From contig JAUUZM010000083.1 in NCBI GenBank assembly GCA_030589965.1, positions 1 through 10,113 on the forward strand: a DNA stretch of 10,113 nucleotides, read 5' to 3'. This stretch comes from Bacteroides sp. GTDB lineage: Bacteria > Bacteroidota > Bacteroidia > Bacteroidales > SM23-62. How positions within the stretch are numbered: the first letter of the stretch is position 1; every line of letters begins with the position of its first letter. The notes below the pieces were generated by a model. That model was not told where the DNA came from. It ran no database searches and saw only the letters and a program-made list of their open reading frames with translations. Position numbers and translations under genes: made by a program. Shown here piece by piece: positions 6,963-10,113 of this stretch.

Positions 6963-7724
6963 TTATATGTTTTCTTCCAGGTTGCTTTTAATCCTGTTAA
7001 TTTGGCTGGCAAAGTAAGTACTTTTTTCCGGATATTTCAAACTTAATTTCTCGTATGCATAAATGGCTTTTCTAAACTTCCCCTGATTGGCATAAATCTT
7101 TGCAAGTGTCTCAGTCATAAGAGTATCATTAGCTTCAGAAGAAGATTCTGATCGATCTGATTTATCAATTTTACTCTCCGGATCAGGTTTAATTCCCGGA
7201 CTCTCATCCAGGAATTTATCTACCAGATTCTGCTCACCGCTGCCGGGTTCCGGACTCATCTCCTGTTCAGATTCTTCAGAACCTTCCTGAATATGGTCAA
7301 ACCAACCGGTAAAAGAATATTCTTCAATGGATGAGCTGGAAATATCCGGGACTTCAGAAATAACAGGTATATCTTCAACAATATAGGCAGGTGCTATCTC
7401 AAGTTCACTTTCAGGGGATTCCCTCTTGAGAATTTCAGCTAACCTGCCTGATAAATTACTGCTCTCTTTCTCCGCCAGAGTTGAATCAGTTGGTGGGGAA
7501 TGAATCAGACGGTATAATACAGTCCTGTCCCCCGCAAAAGCAGAGGCTGATCTCAGCATATCATGAAATTTCAGGCTATCCAGGTTATGATGGTTCCTGG
7601 CCAGCAGCATATGGGCGGTTTGGAAATACGGGAAAGATTGGATGAGTTCCTCAACCTCTGTTAAACTGGACTGGTTCAGAGAGGCAGGATCAGCCATATA
7701 GCTAATTAGGTTTTCCCGCTTCAT
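6963..7724 (-). CDS. Conserved Bacteroidota protein with one C-terminal TPR, function unknown
   Basis: 253 residues from the ATG at 7724; a TTG three codons earlier would overlap lptE and is less likely. There is no signal peptide or membrane segment, so it should be cytoplasmic. Three parts are visible. Residues 1-100 form a helical region with FPYFQTAHMLLARN (31-44). Residues about 105-200 are acidic and Ser/Pro-rich and look disordered, with a short NLVDKFLDESPGIKP (166-180). At 203-236 a single tetratricopeptide-like unit includes LAKIYANQGKFRKAIYAYEKL. I recall proteins of this shape next to secG in Bacteroidota but know no function. It lies 2 bases after lptE and 4 before secG, so it is made together with envelope-export parts. 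A role as an adaptor in LPS or Sec assembly would be a guess from context only. Confidence 0.8.
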   Translation of the reverse strand: MKRENLISYMADPASLNQSSLTEVEELIQSFPYFQTAHMLLARNHHNLDSLKFHDMLRSASAFAGDRTVLYRLIHSPPTDSTLAEKESSNLSGRLAEILKRESPESELEIAPAYIVEDIPVISEVPDISSSSIEEYSFTGWFDHIQEGSEESEQEMSPEPGSGEQNLVDKFLDESPGIKPDPESKIDKSDRSESSSEANDTLMTETLAKIYANQGKFRKAIYAYEKLSLKYPEKSTYFASQINRIKSNLEENI

Positions 7725-7726
7725 GT

Positions 7727-8233
7727 TTACCAATTTACAAAAGCTCGGTTAAATATATCTTCTGTTATATCCTCAATGATGTCTTCAGTCAGAGAGGTCG
7801 CTACGGATTCAAAATTTTGGTTACTTTCAAAGTCCCTGTACTGTGAGAAAGTTTCCTCAAAGCTCCATTCGTCATCCAGTCCGTTTATATATCTTACCCT
7901 TATTCCAATTGTAAACCTGGTCAATTCAACCTGATCTCCTCCGGAAATTGCCATTGGTCTCGTGGAATACGCAGTTATCTCACCTTCAAAATGAGCCTCA
8001 CCTGTACCGGACACAAGGTTCATATTGGTCTGTCTCTCACAAAGGTCTTTCAACTCTTCCGTTACATACTGGCTCATTATCGGAGGGGCCAGTGCTGCAC
8101 GGTTGTTAAAATAATCAACGGATACAGTTTTCAGAATCCCTGTGTTTGCACCTGACATGGAATAAGATACTTTACAGGATTGCATTACCAATACAGAAAA
8201 GGCCAGGGCTAATAAAAAAGAAATAATGCGCAT
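7727..8233 (-). CDS. lptE: LPS assembly lipoprotein LptE
   Basis: 168 residues. The signal peptide has a hydrophobic core (about 4-16) and a lipobox ending MQSC, with Cys20 as the lipid-carrying residue. The mature part begins KVSYSMSGANTG, the pattern of Bacteroidota LptE. It continues with the alternating strands and closing helices of that fold, including VDYFNNRAALAPP and the C-terminal SVATSLTEDIIEDITEDIFNRAF. LptE plugs the LptD barrel in the outer membrane and guides LPS to the cell surface. Sequence identity in this family is low, so the assignment rests on the lipoprotein form, these motifs and the context. It starts 2 bases after the sigma54 activator stop and ends 2 bases before the TPR gene, so translation is probably coupled. 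kdsB, on the other side of the activator, serves the same LPS pathway. Confidence 0.88.
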   Translation of the reverse strand: MRIISFLLALAFSVLVMQSCKVSYSMSGANTGILKTVSVDYFNNRAALAPPIMSQYVTEELKDLCERQTNMNLVSGTGEAHFEGEITAYSTRPMAISGGDQVELTRFTIGIRVRYINGLDDEWSFEETFSQYRDFESNQNFESVATSLTEDIIEDITEDIFNRAFVNW

Positions 8234-8235
8234 GG

Positions 8236-9465
8236 TTAATCTAGATTATGCTCTTTAATCTTCCTGTATAACGTTCTTTCTGATATTCCTAGTTCCTTAG
8301 CTGCGTATTTTCTCTTACCCTTGTGTTTATCAAGGGCCTTAATAATAAGCTCAATCTCTCTCTCCTCAAGGGAAAGAGATTCCTCAACAATCTCTTCGGT
8401 GTCCTGGATGTTTTGGCTTTCAACTGCATTAAACTGGCTTGCAGGATGCTGAGGCTGAACATCTGTGGATTCGGATGTGGGATATAGTTTTTCGATGATC
8501 CTTGCATTGCTTTCATTCAAATCGGCACTTCCAGGACCTTTATCTATAATCTCAGCTACCAGTTGTTTCAGATCATGCATATCGCTTTTCATATCAAACA
8601 GGATCTTATACAAAATCTCACGTTCTGAGTTAAAGGCTTGCTGATCGATCGGTTTTTCATATAAGGCCGGTAATTTAACCGGCTGATAATCCGGGATGTA
8701 TTTCCTCATGGTATCAGCTCCTATCTCCCGTGCAGATTCAATGATAGAAATCTGCTCAGTAATATTCTTTAGCTGCCTGATATTGCCGGGCCAGCGGTAG
8801 GAAGATAGAATTGCCTGTGCTTCATCAGTCAATGCCACCGGAGGCATGCGATTAATCTCAGCAAAGTCACTGGCAAACTTTCTGAAAAGCAAATAAATAT
8901 CTTCCTTCCTCTCACGCAGGGCAGGAACTGAAATGGGTACTGTGTTCAGACGATAATAAAGATCTTCCCTGAACTTATTTTCCTGAATAGCTTGCAGTAT
9001 ATTGATATTTGAAGCTGCAATAACACGAACATCGGTCTTTTGAACCTTGGAAGAACCTACCCTGATAAATTCACCTGATTCCAGCACACGCAATAATCTT
9101 ACCTGGGTTGAGAGTGGAAGTTCCGCGATCTCATCAAGAAAAATTGTTCCTCCATTGGCTACCTCGAAATACCCCTTCCTGCTGTCCGTAGCGCCTGTGA
9201 AAGCTCCTTTCTCATGTCCGAACAACTCTGAATCAATGGTTCCTTCAGGTATTGCACCACAGTTAACTGCAATATAATTCCCATGCTTCCTCGAACTAAA
9301 CTGGTGAATAATTTTCGGGAAGAATTCTTTTCCGGTCCCGCTTTCACCTCCGATCAAAACGGAAAGATCGGTAGGAGCCACCTGTAAAGCGATATCAATA
9401 TCTCTATTCAGTGTTGGGTGGTTCCCAATTATGCCAAACCTCTGTTTTACTTTTTGTACTTCCAT
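8236..9465 (-). CDS. Sigma54-dependent activator without receiver domain (AAA+ plus Fis-type HTH)
   Basis: 409 residues from the ATG at 9465 (MEVQKVKQRFGIIGNHP). The AAA+ domain has Walker A GGESGTGKE (39-47), the sigma54-contact loop GAFTGA (87-92), Walker B GGTIFLDEI (105-113), an arginine-finger region REDLYYRL (166-173) and WPGNIRQL (225-232). A linker of about 100 residues follows, then a Fis-type helix-turn-helix (365-409: KRKYAAKELGISERTLYRKI). No receiver, GAF or PAS domain precedes the ATPase, so it is not a classical two-component regulator. The intact GAFTGA means it should open sigma54 promoters; its targets are unknown. An earlier ATG at 9489 would add 8 residues, but a TAnnTTTG box at 9492-9499 would place the transcript start near it, which favours 9465. 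First gene of the cluster with lptE, divergent from kdsB. Confidence 0.93.
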   Translation of the reverse strand: MEVQKVKQRFGIIGNHPTLNRDIDIALQVAPTDLSVLIGGESGTGKEFFPKIIHQFSSRKHGNYIAVNCGAIPEGTIDSELFGHEKGAFTGATDSRKGYFEVANGGTIFLDEIAELPLSTQVRLLRVLESGEFIRVGSSKVQKTDVRVIAASNINILQAIQENKFREDLYYRLNTVPISVPALRERKEDIYLLFRKFASDFAEINRMPPVALTDEAQAILSSYRWPGNIRQLKNITEQISIIESAREIGADTMRKYIPDYQPVKLPALYEKPIDQQAFNSEREILYKILFDMKSDMHDLKQLVAEIIDKGPGSADLNESNARIIEKLYPTSESTDVQPQHPASQFNAVESQNIQDTEEIVEESLSLEEREIELIIKALDKHKGKRKYAAKELGISERTLYRKIKEHNLD

Positions 9466-9491
9466 CTGACAATATTTCCAAAATTGCATGA

Positions 9492-9499
9492 CAAAATTA
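9492..9499 (-). promoter_or_regulatory. Promoter -7 box of the activator-lptE-TPR-secG cluster
   Basis: The minus strand reads TAATTTTG, an exact TAnnTTTG match, predicting a start near 9485 and a leader of about 20 bases to the ATG at 9465. The box overlaps a small dyad AAAATT-AC-AATTTT (9493-9506), which could be chance in AT-rich sequence. No clear -33 element is seen. Confidence 0.5.
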
Positions 9500-9519
9500 C
9501 AATTTTCCGCGATTTTTAC

Positions 9520-9527
9520 TAATTTAC
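9520..9527 (+). promoter_or_regulatory. Weak candidate -7 box of kdsB
   Basis: TAATTTAC matches TAnnTTTG at 6 of 8 positions, 24 bases before the kdsB ATG. It shares the 86-base divergent gap with the activator promoter. No -33 element is evident. Confidence 0.28.
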
Positions 9528-9551
9528 AGGACCTAGAAAACCGATATTAAT

Positions 9552-10113
9552 ATGAATTTTATAGGAATTATTCCCGCCAGGTATGCCTCCACCCGTTTCC
9601 CAGGAAAACCCCTTGCCGATCTGGGAGGCAAACCCATGATACAGTGGGTATATGAAAACACCCTTCAAAGCATCGATGATGTTATTGTAGCTACTGATCA
9701 TCCGGATATAGAATCAGCGGTAAAGAAATTTGGCGGCAAAGTCCTTATGACATCACCTGAACATCCGAGTGGGACGGATAGATGCGCAGAGGTATTAGGG
9801 ATTGTACAGGACAAAAACAAACATTATGATGTGGTTGTAAATATTCAGGGAGATGAGCCATTCATACGCAACACACATCTCAGCCTGCTAATGAATGCCT
9901 TTAAGAAAGAGGAGACCCAGATAGCGACCCTGGCAAATGTAATAGATGGACCCTCTGAGTTGTTCGATCCTAATATTGTGAAGGTCATAAGAAGCAAGGG
10001 GGGGAAAGCTTTATATTTCAGCAGGTCTCCTATGCCTCATCAAAGGAACCGCCCGGAGAGTGACTGGTTCACCGGTTTCAAATACATGAAACACCTGGGT
10101 ATGTATGCCTACC
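9552..10113 (+). CDS. kdsB: CMP-Kdo synthetase (3-deoxy-manno-octulosonate cytidylyltransferase), 5' part
   Basis: 187 complete codons are visible; the frame is open at the right edge, and the family is about 250 residues. It transfers CMP from CTP to Kdo in the cytoplasm, activating the sugar for the LPS inner core. Motifs are in order: IPARYASTRFPGKPL (7-21, nucleotide binding), VIVATDHPDI (44-53), HPSGTDRCAE (71-80), VVNIQGDEPF (95-104, metal-binding Asp) and ALYFSRSPMP (153-162). KHLGMYAY (180-187), just at the edge, matches the family's HIGIYAYR segment. The ATG at 9552 fits the family N-terminus exactly. It is the only plus-strand gene and is divergent from the sigma54 activator, which leads into lptE, so both sides of the gap serve LPS. 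Confidence 0.97.
   Translation, partial: MNFIGIIPARYASTRFPGKPLADLGGKPMIQWVYENTLQSIDDVIVATDHPDIESAVKKFGGKVLMTSPEHPSGTDRCAEVLGIVQDKNKHYDVVVNIQGDEPFIRNTHLSLLMNAFKKEETQIATLANVIDGPSELFDPNIVKVIRSKGGKALYFSRSPMPHQRNRPESDWFTGFKYMKHLGMYAY

Noticed and set aside
6959..7012. N-terminal extension of SecG by 18 residues from an ATG at 7012
   Set aside because: It would overlap the TPR gene and put basic residues ahead of the first membrane helix. The ATG at 6958 fits the family and the gene spacing.
9479..9498. Direct repeat CAAAATT at 9479-9485 and 9492-9498
   Set aside because: Seven-base AT-rich repeats are expected by chance, and the first copy lies close to the coding start.

Overview
This window reads as a chromosomal segment of a Gram-negative Bacteroidota bacterium, probably an anaerobe of the Bacteroidales/Marinilabiliales type. 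Three things point there. First, there is an LPS export and Kdo pathway (lptE, kdsB). Second, the gene order sigma54 activator - lptE - TPR protein - secG, followed by groES-groEL, is as I recall it from this phylum. Third, promoter-like boxes matching the Bacteroidota -7 element TAnnTTTG sit in front of several genes, while Shine-Dalgarno sequences are absent. The long acyl-CoA dehydratase activase at the left edge suggests an oxygen-sensitive lifestyle, but this is inference.

Layout: everything except the last gene lies on the minus strand. From left to right (the reverse of transcription for these genes): the 5' part of a large BadF/HgdC-type activase (1-1192, continues off the left edge); a predicted lipoprotein of the YdjC/ChbG carbohydrate deacetylase family (1363-2394); lepA/EF4 (2554-4353); groL and groS (4518-6471); and a four-gene cluster secG, TPR protein, lptE, sigma54 activator (6638-9465) with gaps of 2-4 bases. 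Divergently, on the plus strand, kdsB begins at 9552 and runs off the right edge.

How the genes work together: the tight cluster joins a transcription activator to the LptE lipoprotein of the LPS translocon and the SecG subunit of the Sec translocase. The divergent kdsB makes CMP-Kdo, so the right third of the window is an envelope-biogenesis neighbourhood. GroES-GroEL and LepA are housekeeping folding and translation factors with their own transcription signals: a clear terminator after groL and a good -7 box before lepA.

No stretch over 300 bases lacks a gene. The intergenic gaps (1193-1362, 2395-2553, 4354-4517, 6472-6637, 9466-9551) hold promoter candidates and dyads. The most striking is a perfect 21-bp inverted repeat with a 3-base loop between groL and lepA. 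I see no phage, transposon, CRISPR, tRNA or rRNA, and no clearly new multi-gene system. The points most worth a second look are that inverted repeat, the uncharacterised TPR protein, the lipoprotein deacetylase with an altered motif, and alternative hairpins between secG and groS.
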